Assembly (NCBI RefSeq): GCF_010974945.1
Contig: NZ_JAAIVB010000068.1
Location: 93,095 to 157,094, forward strand
Source of the DNA: Noviherbaspirillum galbum
GTDB taxonomy: Bacteria > Pseudomonadota > Gammaproteobacteria > Burkholderiales > Burkholderiaceae_D
Direction of reading: 5' to 3'
Length of the DNA: 64,000 nucleotides
The notes beneath the pieces were generated by a model that saw only the letters and a list, made by a program, of their open reading frames with translations, did no database searches and was not told the DNA's origin. Below, one piece after another: positions 10,815 through 20,121 of the stretch. The translations under genes were made by a program, and so were the position numbers. The first letter of the stretch is position 1, and each line of letters starts with the position of its first letter.

Positions 10815-11467
10815 CACCGCACCAGCCCGGGCAGGTGCGCCATGTCGTCGAACACCAGCGCGGCGCCGGCATCGAGCAGCGCTTGCGCGGGCATGCGCTC
10901 GGCATAGCCGAACACCGTCATGCCAGCCGCGACGCCGGCGGTGACGCCGGTCGGCGTATCCTCGACCACCACGCAGCGGGACGGATGCACGCCCATGGTC
11001 TGCGCGGCGAGCAGGTAGACGTCTGGCGCCGGCTTGGTGCGCGGCACTTCCATGCCGCTGAACAGCTTGCCGTCGAAGTAAGGCAGCAGGCCGGTCTTGC
11101 CGAGCGTGAGGCGCATCTTCGCGCGGTCCGCGCCGGAAGCGACGCAAAACGCGGTGTCGTGCCTGACCAGGTCCTCCACCGCCAGGTGGATGTTCCTTAC
11201 CGGCTCGATGCCCGCTTCCAGCGCGGCATTGCGGCGGGCGACGAATTCGGGATAGAAGGAATCCGGCACCGGCTTCGCGGCATGGCGGGCGATCATGGGC
11301 AGTTCGTCGCGCACCAGCCTGCCGACGAACAGGCGCATCGTTTCCTCGAGGCCGACTTGCCAGCCAAGTTCGTTGAGCATGTCGGAAAGCACGCCGCAGG
11401 TGACGGGCTCGCTGTCGACGAGCACGCCGTCGCAGTCGAAGGCCACCAGGTCGAACTTCTTCGTCAT
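10814..11467 (-). CDS. HAD-superfamily phosphatase, beta-phosphoglucomutase-like
   Basis: This 217-aa HAD hydrolase has all four motifs: FDCDGVLVDSE (nucleophile Asp and acid/base Asp), VASGADRAKM (Thr/Ser motif II), the KPAPDVYLLAA lysine and VVEDTPTGVTAG (motif IV acids). The cap is of the alpha-helical C1 type. The substrate cannot be read from sequence; sugar phosphates or a 2-phosphoglycolate-like repair substrate are possible. Start ATG 11467 overlaps the rhodanese stop as ATGA, giving a three-gene coupled block rhodanese-HAD-YchJ. Confidence 0.9.
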   Translation of the reverse strand: MTKKFDLVAFDCDGVLVDSEPVTCGVLSDMLNELGWQVGLEETMRLFVGRLVRDELPMIARHAAKPVPDSFYPEFVARRNAALEAGIEPVRNIHLAVEDLVRHDTAFCVASGADRAKMRLTLGKTGLLPYFDGKLFSGMEVPRTKPAPDVYLLAAQTMGVHPSRCVVVEDTPTGVTAGVAAGMTVFGYAERMPAQALLDAGAALVFDDMAHLPGLVR

Positions 11468-11865
11468 GCCTTTTTCGCCTTGTCTTCCACCGGAGCGCCC
11501 GCCTTCTTCCAGGCGCCGAAGCCGCCGTCGATGTGCGCGACGTTGTCCATGCCCATGTCCTGCACGGTCTTGGTGGTCAGGGCGCTGCGCCAGCCGGCGG
11601 CGCAAAAGAAGATGTATTCCTTCTTGCCCTGGAAGACCGGCTTGAAGTACGGCGAATCCGGATCCACCCAGAATTCGATCATTCCCCGCGGCGCGGAATA
11701 GGCACCGGGGATGACGCCTTCGCGCTCGAGTTCGCGGACGTCGCGGATGTCGACGAACTGCACTTCCGGATCGGTCATCCTGGCGAGCGCTTCATCCACG
11801 CTGTAGGTCTTCACCTGCGCCATGGCTTCGTCGACGAGCTGGCGGTATCCTTTTTTCAATGGCAT
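11464..11865 (-). CDS. Single-domain rhodanese-like protein
   Basis: This 133-aa protein has one rhodanese domain, VQFVDIRDVRELEREGVIPGA, and an active-site loop CAAGWRSA with the persulfide-forming cysteine (about residue 89). Its longer Asp/Pro-containing segment (GMIEFWVDPDSPYFKP) is characteristic of a subgroup of bacterial single-domain rhodaneses. It lacks a signal peptide, so it is cytoplasmic. It sits 18 bp after the acyl-CoA dehydrogenase gene and overlaps the HAD gene. Confidence 0.9.
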   Translation of the reverse strand: MPLKKGYRQLVDEAMAQVKTYSVDEALARMTDPEVQFVDIRDVRELEREGVIPGAYSAPRGMIEFWVDPDSPYFKPVFQGKKEYIFFCAAGWRSALTTKTVQDMGMDNVAHIDGGFGAWKKAGAPVEDKAKKA

Positions 11866-11883
11866 GACTTTCTCCCTTTTCGT

Positions 11884-13014
11884 TCAGGCCAGCGCGCGGC
11901 CGATGAGGATTTTCTGGATGTCGCTGGTGCCTTCGTAGATCTGGCAGACGCGCACGTCGCGATAGATGCGCTCCACCGGGAAGTCGCTGACGTAGCCGTA
12001 GCCGCCGTGCACCTGGATGGCGTCGGAGCAGACGCGCTCGGCCATCTCGGTGGCAAACAGCTTGGCCATCGCGGCTTCCTTGAGGCAGGGCTTGCCCGCG
12101 TCCTTCAGGCTGGCCGCGTGCAGGATGAGCTGGCGCGCCGCCTCGATCTGCGTGGCCATCTCGGACAGCCTGAACTGCACCGCCTGGTGCTGGAACAGCG
12201 CCTGGCCGAAGCTGGTGCGTTCCTTGGCGTATTGCAGCGCGGCGTCGAAGGCGGCGCGCGCCATGCCGACCGCTTGCGAGGCGATGCCGATGCGCCCGCC
12301 CTCCAGGCCGGACAGCGCGATCTTGTAGCCCATGCCTTCCTCGCCGATCAGGTACGAGGCGGGAATGCGGCAATTCTCGAACAGGATCTGCGCGGTGTCG
12401 GAGGAATGCTGGCCCATCTTTTCTTCCAGCCGCGCCACGACGTAGCCGGGCGTGGAGGTCGGCACCCAGAAGGCGCTGATGCCGCGCTTGCCTGCAGTCT
12501 TGTCGGTGACCGCCATGACGATGGCCACGTCGGCATGCTTGCCGCTGGTGATGAATTGCTTGACGCCGTTGAGCACGTAATGGTCGCCGTCGCGCGTGGC
12601 GGTGGTGCGCAGCGCGGAGGCGTCGCTGCCGACATGCGGCTCGGTGAGGCAGAAGGCGCCGAGCATGTCGCCGCGCGCGAGCGGCTTGAGGAATTGTTCC
12701 TTCTGCGCGTCGCTGGCATACATCATCGCGATGCTGCACACCGGGCAGTTGTTGACCGAAATGATGGTGGAGGTGCCGCCGTCACCCGCCGCGATTTCTT
12801 CCAGCACGAGGGCGAGCGAGGTGTAGTCGAGCCCGGCGCCGCCGAGCTCCTCGGGCACCGCCACGCCGAAGGCGCCGAGCTGGGCGAGGCCCTTGAGCTC
12901 TTCCTTCGGGAAGTGGTGTTCCTTGTCCCAGCGCGCGGCGTTGGGCGCCAGGCGCTCCTGCGAGAAGGTTCGCAGGGCGTCGCGGATCATTTCATGCTGT
13001 TCGGATAGCACCAT
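11884..13014 (-). CDS. Acyl-CoA dehydrogenase (short/branched-chain type)
   Basis: This 376-aa FAD flavoenzyme of the acyl-CoA dehydrogenase family has the signatures GAFCLTEPHVGSDASALRTTA and QVHGGYGYVSDFPVERIYRD. The C-terminal IYEGTSDIQKILIGR carries the Glu at the position of the catalytic base in short-chain enzymes (unlike IVD at 18296, whose base is in the [11 protein letters not shown] segment). It is likely to oxidise a short or branched acyl-CoA arising in the same pathway. The transcript continues into the rhodanese gene. Confidence 0.92.
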   Translation of the reverse strand: MVLSEQHEMIRDALRTFSQERLAPNAARWDKEHHFPKEELKGLAQLGAFGVAVPEELGGAGLDYTSLALVLEEIAAGDGGTSTIISVNNCPVCSIAMMYASDAQKEQFLKPLARGDMLGAFCLTEPHVGSDASALRTTATRDGDHYVLNGVKQFITSGKHADVAIVMAVTDKTAGKRGISAFWVPTSTPGYVVARLEEKMGQHSSDTAQILFENCRIPASYLIGEEGMGYKIALSGLEGGRIGIASQAVGMARAAFDAALQYAKERTSFGQALFQHQAVQFRLSEMATQIEAARQLILHAASLKDAGKPCLKEAAMAKLFATEMAERVCSDAIQVHGGYGYVSDFPVERIYRDVRVCQIYEGTSDIQKILIGRALA

Positions 13015-13069
13015 GTGCTGGCTTCCTTGTCTTGTCGTTGTCCGGGGTCGTTGCTGACGTTCTGGCGGG

Positions 13070-13738
13070 TCACCACGGCATGGTCTTGCCGGCGTAGTTC
13101 CGGTAGGCGCCCGATTCTTCCGGCTTCAGGCCGGCGATGACGTCCAGCATGCCGGCCACGCTTTCACTGGCTTCCAGCGGCGCGTTCTCGCCGCCCATGT
13201 CGGTGCGGACCCAGCCCGGGCTGAGCACCGCGAAGGTGGCGCCGGGATAATCGCTGGCGGCGCTCCTGACCGCCATGTTCAGCGCCGCCTTGGAACTGCG
13301 GTAGATCCAGCCGTAGCTGGACGAGGCGTCGGCGATGCTGGCCATGTCGCTGCTGATGAAGACCAGCTTTCCCTTCGCCGCCTCGACCATCGGCGCGACC
13401 AGCAGCAAGGCCTGCATCGCGCCGAGCACGTTGGTATGCATCACCAGGTCGAAATCCTGGCGGGTCGGCGCGCTCTTCGCCCCTTCGCGCGGACCGAACA
13501 CGCCGGCCACGTAGATCGCCAGGTCGAAGGATTCGCCGTCGAGCTGCCAGCCGAGGCCGGCCAGCGACTCCGGCCTGGCAACGTCGAGCTTGCAGGCATG
13601 CGCGCCCACGCCGCGCAGCTCTTCGAGCGCCGCGTCGTTGCGTGCGGTGGCGAATACCTTCCACCCTTGGCCGGCAAGCTGCCGCACGAACTCGTGGCCG
13701 AGACCGCGGGAAGCGCCGATGATGAGTGCATTGGGCAT
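13070..13738 (-). CDS. Short-chain dehydrogenase/reductase (SDR)
   Basis: This 222-aa classical-type SDR has the Rossmann motif IIGASRGLGHEF at the N-terminus, YVAGVFGPREGAKS in place of NNAG, and the catalytic YGWIYRSSKAALN (Tyr-x-x-x-Lys shifted to Y-R-S-S-K). It belongs to the C-factor-like, NAD(P)-binding subgroup. The substrate is unknown. It lies between the thiolase and acyl-CoA dehydrogenase genes on the same strand, preceded by a long inverted repeat. Confidence 0.88.
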   Translation of the reverse strand: MPNALIIGASRGLGHEFVRQLAGQGWKVFATARNDAALEELRGVGAHACKLDVARPESLAGLGWQLDGESFDLAIYVAGVFGPREGAKSAPTRQDFDLVMHTNVLGAMQALLLVAPMVEAAKGKLVFISSDMASIADASSSYGWIYRSSKAALNMAVRSAASDYPGATFAVLSPGWVRTDMGGENAPLEASESVAGMLDVIAGLKPEESGAYRNYAGKTMPW

Positions 13739-13767
13739 GATGCGTATCCTGGAAAGTTGGTGCGCTG

Positions 13768-13803
13768 CCTTCTCTCCGTCGCCGCGCGGCGAGGGAGAGA
13801 AGG
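13768..13803. repeat. 36-bp inverted repeat between thiolase and SDR genes
   Basis: The left arm CCTTCTCTCCGTCGCC and right arm GGCGAGGGAGAGAAGG pair at 15 of 16 positions around a GCGC loop. No T-tract follows on the minus strand. It resembles a REP-type intergenic hairpin and could attenuate or protect the transcript between phbA-like thiolase and the SDR. Confidence 0.6.
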
Positions 13804-13821
13804 ATCGGGGCGGTTGCTGCC

Positions 13822-15003
13822 TTAGAGCAGCTCGATCGCCATCGCGGTGCCTTCGCCGCCGCCGATGCAGAGCGAGGCCACGCCCAGCTTGCCGCCGGTT
13901 TTCTTCAGCGCGCCGAGCAGGGTCACGAGGATGCGCGCGCCGGAGGCGCCGATCGGGTGGCCGAGGGCGCAGGCGCCGCCGTGGATGTTGATCTTGTCAT
14001 GCGGGATGCCGAGGTCGCGCATCGCCGCCATCGGCACCGCCGCGAAGGCCTCGTTGATCTCGAACAGGTCGACGTCCTTGGTGGTCAGGTTGAGCTTCTT
14101 GTAGAGCTTCTCGATGGCGCCGATCGGCGCGGTGGTGAACCAGTTCGGTTCCTGTGCGTGGGTGCTGTGGCCGAGGATGCGCGCGATCGGCGTGCAGCCG
14201 AGCTTCTTCGCGGTGGATTCGCGCATGATCACCAGCGCGGCCGCGCCGTCGTTGATGGACGAGGAGGACGCGGCGGTGATGGTGCCGTCCTTCTTGAATG
14301 CCGGCTTGAGCGAGGGAATCTTTTCCGGCTTGGCCTTCACGGGGCCTTCGTCCTTGTCGATCACCACGTCGCCCGCCTTGCCCGGCACGGTGACGGCGGC
14401 GATCTCCCACTTGAAGGAGCCGTCATTGGTGGCGGCCTGGGCGCGCTTGACCGAGGCCACGGCGTAGGCATCCTGCTCTTCACGGGTGAACTGGTACTTG
14501 GCGGCGCACTCCTCGGCGAAGGTGCCCATGGAACGGCCGCGCTCGTAGGCGTCTTCCAGGCCGTCGAGCATCATGTGGTCATACATCATGGCGTGGCCGA
14601 TGCGGTAGCCGCCGCGCGCCTTGGGAATGAGGTAGGGCGCATTGGTCATGGATTCCATGCCGCCGGCGACCACGACCTCGTTGCTGCCGGCGATGAGCGA
14701 GTCGAAGCCCATCATCGTCGTCTTCATGGCCGAACCGCACATCTTGGAGAGCGTGACCGCGCCGGCCGAGACGGGAATGCCTGCCTTGATGGCAGCCTGG
14801 CGAGCGGGCGCCTGTCCCTGGCCCGCCATCAGGCAGTTGCCGAACAGGACTTCATCGACGAACTTCGGCTCGAGGCCGGCGCGCTCGACCGCCGCGCGGA
14901 TCGCAACCGCGCCGAGGTCCGAGGCGGACAGGCCGGAAAAGTCGCCCTGGAACGCGCCCATGGGGGTGCGGGCTGCGCCGACAATGACAATTGGATCGTT
15001 CAT
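13822..15003 (-). CDS. Acetyl-CoA C-acetyltransferase (thiolase)
   Basis: This 393-aa biosynthetic/degradative thiolase carries out reversible cleavage of acetoacetyl-CoA to two acetyl-CoA. It shows the acyl-enzyme Cys in LSKMCGSAMKT (about residue 89), NGGMESMTNAPY-like VVAGGMESMTNAPYL, the active-site His in GGACALGHPIGASGAR, and the second Cys in ASLCIGGGEGTAM. Start ATG at 15003 follows GGAGATCCACC. In this cluster it would complete leucine breakdown after acetoacetate activation; it could also feed PHB synthesis. Confidence 0.94.
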   Translation of the reverse strand: MNDPIVIVGAARTPMGAFQGDFSGLSASDLGAVAIRAAVERAGLEPKFVDEVLFGNCLMAGQGQAPARQAAIKAGIPVSAGAVTLSKMCGSAMKTTMMGFDSLIAGSNEVVVAGGMESMTNAPYLIPKARGGYRIGHAMMYDHMMLDGLEDAYERGRSMGTFAEECAAKYQFTREEQDAYAVASVKRAQAATNDGSFKWEIAAVTVPGKAGDVVIDKDEGPVKAKPEKIPSLKPAFKKDGTITAASSSSINDGAAALVIMRESTAKKLGCTPIARILGHSTHAQEPNWFTTAPIGAIEKLYKKLNLTTKDVDLFEINEAFAAVPMAAMRDLGIPHDKINIHGGACALGHPIGASGARILVTLLGALKKTGGKLGVASLCIGGGEGTAMAIELL

Positions 15004-15032
15004 GGTGGATCTCCGTTGGGGGTGTGTTCTTC

Positions 15033-16823
15033 CTAGGCCGCCTGGGCCGTCGGGCTGAATGGCTTGTAGCTGAACCGCAGTTCCTGCGGATAGGGAAAGA
15101 CGTCCTCGATGTGGCCGTCGAGGATGCGCTGCTTCGCGCGCTGCCAATAGTCCGGCGCGAGCAGGTCGGCGTGGTGTTTCAGGAAGTACTTGCGCACTTC
15201 GAGATTGCCGAGCAGGAAGGTGCCGAACTGCTCGGGAAAGACATCATTCTTGGCAACCGGATACCAGGGTTCGCTGGCCATCTCGTCTTCCTCGTTGCGC
15301 GGCGCGGGAATCGCGCGGAAATTGCAGTCGGTGATGTATTCGATCTCGTCGTAGTCGTAGAACACCACGCGTCCATGCTTGGTGACGCCGAAGTTCTTGT
15401 ACAACATGTCGCCGGGGAAGATGTTGACGCCGACCATGTCCTTGATGGCATTGCCGTACTCGATGATGGCGTGCTCGATGGCGGCGTGGTCGCCGCGCTT
15501 TTCCGCCTCGGAGATCCAGATGTTCAGCGGCGTCATGCGGCGCTCGATGTAGACGTGCCGGATGATGATCTGGTCGTCTTCTTCCTCGACGATGGAGGGC
15601 GCGACCGACTTCAGCTCGGCCAGGAGCTCCTCGGAAAAGCGCAGGCGCGGGAAGGCGACGTTGGAATACTCCAGGGTGTCGGCCATGCGCCCGACCCGGT
15701 CGTGGTTCTTCACCAGCAGGTATTTCTCCTTGACCAGCGCGCGGGTCGTTTCCTTCGGCGGCGGGAAATGGTCCTTGATGACCTTGAAGACGTAGGGGAA
15801 GGACGGCAGCGCGAACACTACCATCACCAGGCCGCGGATGCCGGGCGCGGACTCGAAGCAGTCCGACGAGTGGTGCAGGTGATGCAGGAAGTCGCGGTAG
15901 AAGGCGCCCTTGCCCTGCTTCTGCAGGCCGAGGATGGTGTAGATCTCGCTGCGCGGCTTGTACGGCATGAGCGTGCGCAGGAAATGCACGTAGCCCGAGG
16001 GCACTTCCATGTCCACCAGGAAGTAGGCCCGGGTGAAGGAAAACAGCACGGTGATCAGGGTGGGGTCGAACAGCACCGTGTCGAGCACCAGCTGTCCCTT
16101 GCGGTTGTACAGGATGGGCACGACGAAGGGATAGATGCGGTTGCCGTTGATGCCCTTGCCGACGATGTAGGCGCCCTTGTTGCGGTAGAACAGGTTGGCC
16201 AGCACCTGGATCTGGTGGTTCGGCTCCAGCAGGTCGTTGCCGAACATGGCCCGCATGCGGTCCTCGACGAGGCCGACGTCGCGGTCGAGGTCGGCGAACG
16301 GCGTGGAAAGCTGGAAGTTGGTCACGATGCGCTTGAGGGTGAAGCGCAGGCCGTCGGTCGCGGGGTAATACACGCGGTAGGTCGGCTTGGCTTCTTCCGG
16401 CTCGATGTACTCGGTGGAGACCGCCGGGCGCACGAAGATGAAGTCGTTGTGGAAATAGGTCCGGTGCAGGATGTTGCAGCAGACCGAATTGAAGAAGGTT
16501 TCGGCCAGCTCCGGCTGCTTGTGGTCGATCAGCAGGCCGATGTAATGGAGCTTCACCTCGCGCCAGACTTCATCGCTGATTTCCGCCTGGTCGTATTCGT
16601 CTTCGAGAGTCTGCACGCATTCCGCCACCCGCCTGTCGTAGTAGGAAATGCGTTCCCGCGCGGCGGTTTGCGCGGTTTTCCAGTCGCCCTGCTCGAAGTA
16701 ACGCTTGGCGTCGTGGGTCGCGGCGCGGAACAGACGGTAGTGCTTGTCGAAGCCGTCGAGGATGGTGCGCGCGATGTCGTACGCGATCTGGGACTTGAGA
16801 AGCTTGGGAAAGGCGTAGCGCAT
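15033..16823 (-). CDS. aceK: Isocitrate dehydrogenase kinase/phosphatase
   Basis: This 596-aa bifunctional enzyme phosphorylates and dephosphorylates isocitrate dehydrogenase to switch flux between the TCA cycle and the glyoxylate shunt. Family sequences include [20 protein letters not shown] at the N-terminus, the ATP-binding region [17 protein letters not shown] and the C-terminal [20 protein letters not shown] metal/catalytic segment. Length is typical. It lies between the dehydratase gene (3 bp away) and the thiolase. Its position in a pathway producing acetyl-CoA fits a need for the glyoxylate shunt. Confidence 0.97.
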   Translation of the reverse strand: MRYAFPKLLKSQIAYDIARTILDGFDKHYRLFRAATHDAKRYFEQGDWKTAQTAARERISYYDRRVAECVQTLEDEYDQAEISDEVWREVKLHYIGLLIDHKQPELAETFFNSVCCNILHRTYFHNDFIFVRPAVSTEYIEPEEAKPTYRVYYPATDGLRFTLKRIVTNFQLSTPFADLDRDVGLVEDRMRAMFGNDLLEPNHQIQVLANLFYRNKGAYIVGKGINGNRIYPFVVPILYNRKGQLVLDTVLFDPTLITVLFSFTRAYFLVDMEVPSGYVHFLRTLMPYKPRSEIYTILGLQKQGKGAFYRDFLHHLHHSSDCFESAPGIRGLVMVVFALPSFPYVFKVIKDHFPPPKETTRALVKEKYLLVKNHDRVGRMADTLEYSNVAFPRLRFSEELLAELKSVAPSIVEEEDDQIIIRHVYIERRMTPLNIWISEAEKRGDHAAIEHAIIEYGNAIKDMVGVNIFPGDMLYKNFGVTKHGRVVFYDYDEIEYITDCNFRAIPAPRNEEDEMASEPWYPVAKNDVFPEQFGTFLLGNLEVRKYFLKHHADLLAPDYWQRAKQRILDGHIEDVFPYPQELRFSYKPFSPTAQAA

Positions 16824-16825
16824 GG

Positions 16826-17767
16826 TCAGAGATTGAATTGATTCTTCCAGCTCGCTAGTTTAGCCAAATCGACGCCGATGCCGCCGCAAACGACCACCAG
16901 GGGGCGGCGGAAAGGCGCGATCACCTCAAGATTCTCATAGGCAACGGCAAGCGCCGCGCCGCAGGCGGGTTCCACGACGATGCGCATGTCGTCCGCGAAA
17001 CCCAGGCAGGCGTCGACGGCCTGCGCGTCGCTGACGATGACGGAATGCACCGGGTGGCGGCGCGTCCAGTCGAAGGCGGCGCTGGCGACGCGCTTGGCGC
17101 CGAGGGTGGACGCAATGCTGCGGATGGCAGGCAGCGTGACCAGCGCGCCGGCATTCATTGCCGCGTTGAGCGACGCCGCGCCTTCGGTTTCGACGGCAAC
17201 GACCGGCACATGGGCAAGGCCGTTGCGGTGCAGGCCTTCCAGCACGCCGCACAGCAGGCCGCCGCCGCCCACGGAACAGATCACCGCGTCGAAGTCATGA
17301 CCGGCTTGCCGGCACTGGGCGGCCGCTTCGTCGACCAGGGTGGCATTGCCGTCCCAGATGTCGGGATGGTCGAAGGGCGGAATGTAGATCACGCCGGGCG
17401 CCTCGCACAGGCGCAGGGCTTCGTGATTGGTCTCATCCCAGACGTCGCCGGCGACGATGACCTGCGCACCGATGTCGCGTATGCGCTGGCGCACGGATTC
17501 CGGCGTGGTCTGCGGCACGAGGATGGTTGTGCGGATGCCAAGGCGCGATCCGGCGACCGCGGCGGCGAAGCCGGCATTGCCGCCGGAAGGGCAGACGAAA
17601 TGCACCGCGCCCCGCTGCGCCGCGCGCTGGCACATGAGGCCGATGCCGCGCAGCTTGAAGGAGCCTGACGGCTGCAGGTTCTCCAGCTTCAGGAGCACAT
17701 CCTTGCCGAGCGCGGCCGACAGCGCGTCATGGCGGAGGATGGGCGTGGCGGAATGCAGCGTCGTCAT
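16826..17767 (-). CDS. PLP-dependent serine/threonine dehydratase-like protein
   Basis: This 313-aa fold-type II PLP enzyme has the PLP lysine in SGSFKLRG (about residue 38), the [10 protein letters not shown] substrate loop and the phosphate-binding glycine loop [10 protein letters not shown]. It resembles catabolic L-serine/L-threonine dehydratases without a regulatory ACT domain. It would produce pyruvate or 2-oxobutyrate plus ammonia. It is 3 bp upstream of aceK and 7 bp downstream of the thioesterase gene. The exact amino acid is not decidable from sequence. Confidence 0.86.
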   Translation of the reverse strand: MTTLHSATPILRHDALSAALGKDVLLKLENLQPSGSFKLRGIGLMCQRAAQRGAVHFVCPSGGNAGFAAAVAGSRLGIRTTILVPQTTPESVRQRIRDIGAQVIVAGDVWDETNHEALRLCEAPGVIYIPPFDHPDIWDGNATLVDEAAAQCRQAGHDFDAVICSVGGGGLLCGVLEGLHRNGLAHVPVVAVETEGAASLNAAMNAGALVTLPAIRSIASTLGAKRVASAAFDWTRRHPVHSVIVSDAQAVDACLGFADDMRIVVEPACGAALAVAYENLEVIAPFRRPLVVVCGGIGVDLAKLASWKNQFNL

Positions 17768-17773
17768 GGGCGC

Positions 17774-18217
17774 TCACGCTTCCGCGGACGGCCGCGCAAG
17801 CACGGCCATGGTGGCGACCAGCTTGCTGACCAGGGTGCGCTTGCCGTCGTCCAGCGCGTAGACCTGAGACTCCACCACGTGGAAATGCCGGCCTGGCTTG
17901 AGTACCTCGGCGCGGCAGAACAGCGACTCGCCCTTGCCCGGGCGCAGCAGGTGGATCTTGAATTCGACGGTGAGGATGTATTCGTGGGCCGGAGTGAGCG
18001 ACATCGCCGCGGCGCCGGCGGTATGGTCGGCGATCGTCGACTGCACGCCGGCATGGATGATGCCGGTGTGCTGCAGATGGCGCCGCGCGACGGGCAGGAC
18101 GGTCTCGCACCAGCCGGGGCCGACGTCGTGCAGGCGAATGCCGAGGTCGGACAGGAACGCGGCTTCCTGGAAGCTGCGCTCGACGACCTGGCGGTAATCC
18201 GGATCGGGTGGAGTCAT
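17774..18217 (-). CDS. PaaI-type hotdog thioesterase
   Basis: This 147-aa single hotdog domain has IIHAGVQSTIADHTAGAAA, with the His-Ala-Gly and downstream Asp of the PaaI/YiiD-type acyl-CoA thioesterases. It should hydrolyse a short or medium acyl-CoA, possibly to relieve CoA sequestration during branched-chain catabolism. It follows the isovaleryl-CoA dehydrogenase gene by 78 bp and precedes the dehydratase gene by 6 bp. Confidence 0.88.
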   Translation of the reverse strand: MTPPDPDYRQVVERSFQEAAFLSDLGIRLHDVGPGWCETVLPVARRHLQHTGIIHAGVQSTIADHTAGAAAMSLTPAHEYILTVEFKIHLLRPGKGESLFCRAEVLKPGRHFHVVESQVYALDDGKRTLVSKLVATMAVLARPSAEA

Positions 18218-18295
18218 CGTGCTGGCCTTGCCCTTGGTGGCTGCGCCGCCCGTCCGCTGGAACTGGCGGACGTCGCGGCGAATGGTTCGAAAACT

Positions 18296-19480
18296 TTACT
18301 TCGTTTCGGCGAACAGCTCGCGTCCGATCAGCATGCGGCGGATTTCGCTGGTGCCCGCGCCGATTTCGTAGAGCTTCGCATCGCGCCAGAGACGTCCCAC
18401 CGGGTATTCGTTGATGTAGCCATTGCCGCCCAGCGCCTGGATGGCTTCGCCTGCCATCCAGGTCGCCTTTTCCGCGGAATACAGGATCGCGCCGGCGGCA
18501 TCCTTGCGCAGCGCGCGCACCTGCTCGGGCGAGGTAGCGCGGTCGCAGGCCTGGCCGACCGCGTAAACGTAGGCCTTGCAGGCCATCATGGTCGAGTACA
18601 TGTCCGCCAGCTTGCCTTGCATGAGCTGGAATTCGCCGATCGGCTGGCCGAACTGCTTGCGGTCGTGAACATAGGGCACCACCGCGTCCATGCAGGCCTG
18701 CATGATGCCCAGCGGACCGCCCGAGAGCACGGTGCGCTCGAAGTCCAGGCCCGACATCAGCACGTTCACGCCCTTGCCCAGGCCGCCCAGCACGTTCTCG
18801 GCCGGCACCTCGCAATCCTCGAACACCAGTTCGCCAGTGTGCGAACCGCGCATGCCGAGCTTGTCGAGCTTCTGCGCGATGGAGAAGCCCTTGAAGCCTT
18901 TCTCGATGAGGAAGGCGGTCATGCCGCGCGGGCCGGCCTCGATGTCGTTCTTGGCGTAGACCACCAGCGTGTCGGCATCGGGGCCGTTGGTGATCCACAT
19001 CTTGGTGCCGTTGAGCACCCAGCGGTCGCCCTTCCAGTCGGCGCGCAGCTTCATGCTGACCACGTCGGACCCGGCATTCGGCTCGGACATGGCGAGCGCG
19101 CCGACGTGTTCGCCGGAAATGAGCTTGGGCAGGTACTTGCGTTTCTGTTCCTCTGTGCCGTTGCGCTTGATCTGGTTGACGCAGAGGTTGGAGTGCGCGC
19201 CGTAGGACAGGCCGACCGAGGCCGAGGCGCGCGAGATTTCTTCCATGGCAACGATGTGGGCGAGATAGCCCATGTCGGTGCCGCCGTATTCCTCGCTGAC
19301 GGTGACGCCGAGGATGCCCAGGTCGCCCATCTTCTTCCACAGGTCCATGGGGAACTGGTCGGTGCGGTCGATTTCCGCGGCGCGCGGCGCGATCTCGGCG
19401 GCGGCAAACTGCTGCACGGCTTCGCGCAGCGCGGCGATGTCATCGCCATGGTCAAACGTCAGTCCGGGCAAGTGGAGCAT
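18296..19480 (-). CDS. ivd: Isovaleryl-CoA dehydrogenase
   Basis: This 394-aa acyl-CoA dehydrogenase oxidises isovaleryl-CoA to 3-methylcrotonyl-CoA. It has [16 protein letters not shown], the substrate-specific catalytic-base segment [14 protein letters not shown] (the IVD-type Glu on helix G), [41 protein letters not shown] near the end. The ATG at 19480 is preceded by GAGGATGAC. Directly upstream are a LiuR-type operator and a good promoter. It corresponds to liuA, the first structural gene of the cluster. Confidence 0.95.
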   Translation of the reverse strand: MLHLPGLTFDHGDDIAALREAVQQFAAAEIAPRAAEIDRTDQFPMDLWKKMGDLGILGVTVSEEYGGTDMGYLAHIVAMEEISRASASVGLSYGAHSNLCVNQIKRNGTEEQKRKYLPKLISGEHVGALAMSEPNAGSDVVSMKLRADWKGDRWVLNGTKMWITNGPDADTLVVYAKNDIEAGPRGMTAFLIEKGFKGFSIAQKLDKLGMRGSHTGELVFEDCEVPAENVLGGLGKGVNVLMSGLDFERTVLSGGPLGIMQACMDAVVPYVHDRKQFGQPIGEFQLMQGKLADMYSTMMACKAYVYAVGQACDRATSPEQVRALRKDAAGAILYSAEKATWMAGEAIQALGGNGYINEYPVGRLWRDAKLYEIGAGTSEIRRMLIGRELFAETK

Positions 19481-19511
19481 GTCATCCTCGCATGATGGAA
19501 TTATTGGTGGA

Positions 19512-19540
19512 ATGATACTTCGCTTTGACGTTTACGTAAA
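19512..19540 (-). promoter_or_regulatory. Predicted promoter of the ivd/liu operon
   Basis: Reading the minus strand, TTTACG (19535-19540) serves as a -35 and TATCAT (19512-19517) as a -10, with a 17-bp spacer. The -35 lies inside the LiuR-type palindrome at 19528-19543. A regulator bound there would block or modulate RNA polymerase. The predicted start is about 25 bp upstream of the ivd ATG. Confidence 0.55.
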
Positions 19541-19543
19541 CGT
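19528..19543. promoter_or_regulatory. LiuR-type operator upstream of ivd
   Basis: This is a perfect 16-bp palindrome, ACGTTTACGTAAACGT, flanked by further TTTACG-like sequence (CTTTG on the left, AAAG on the right). It shares the TTTACG/CGTAAA half-sites with the palindrome at 20122-20137 near liuR. LiuR is the known MerR-family regulator of leucine/isovalerate catabolism in proteobacteria; binding here is inferred from position and the shared motif. Confidence 0.75.
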
Positions 19544-19577
19544 AAAGCAGGCACGGTAAAAATACGGCATCCGGGGC

Positions 19578-20066
19578 TCAGGCGGCGCTGCGGACGCGGC
19601 GGGGCGCGCGCTTGCCGTCCGTGGCCTCGCCATCACTCCCGTCGTTGCCTTCGCCGCCCTCATTGCGGCCGCCGTTCTTGTCGGGCTTGCCGCCGGCGAG
19701 CAGCCTACGGCATTCGTCCTCGTGGGCGGCGATTTCCGCCAGGGTCACTTCCAGGTCTTCGCGCTGCCTTTCCAGCGCTTCCCGATGCTGGGCGAGCACG
19801 GTCTGGAAGCGCTTGAGCTGGGCCGCCGTGTCCTTGGGCGACTCGTACATGTCGACCAGCGCCTTGATTTCCTGCAGCGAGAGCCCGAGGCGCTTGCCGC
19901 GCAGGGTGAGCTTGAGGCGGGTGCGTTCGCGGCCGCTGTAGACCCGGGTGCGTCCGCCCGCGCCCTCGCGCTTGGGGCTGAGCAGGCCCTGGTCCTCGTA
20001 GAACCGGATCGCGCGCGGCGTGATGTCGAATTCCCTGGCCAGTTCGGTGATGGTGTAGGTCGGCAT
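19578..20066 (-). CDS. liuR: MerR-family regulator of branched-chain catabolism (LiuR)
   Basis: This 162-aa MerR-type protein has a winged HTH at residues 3-40 (YTITELAREFDITPRAIRFYEDQGLL), a dimerisation coiled-coil helix at about 80-125 rich in Leu/Gln/Arg, and a charged, Gly/Asp/Lys-rich C-terminal tail of about 35 residues. The tail is probably disordered. It is encoded directly upstream of isovaleryl-CoA dehydrogenase, with TTTACG palindromes on both sides of the gene, which fits LiuR autoregulation plus control of the catabolic operon. No metal-binding cysteines of the metal-sensing MerR type are seen in the C-terminus. Confidence 0.9.
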   Translation of the reverse strand: MPTYTITELAREFDITPRAIRFYEDQGLLSPKREGAGGRTRVYSGRERTRLKLTLRGKRLGLSLQEIKALVDMYESPKDTAAQLKRFQTVLAQHREALERQREDLEVTLAEIAAHEDECRRLLAGGKPDKNGGRNEGGEGNDGSDGEATDGKRAPRRVRSAA

Positions 20067-20121
20067 GGTGGCGTCGGCAACCTTCGGCGTTTGTGATTAG
20101 AATGGCTAACTGTAATTCCAG

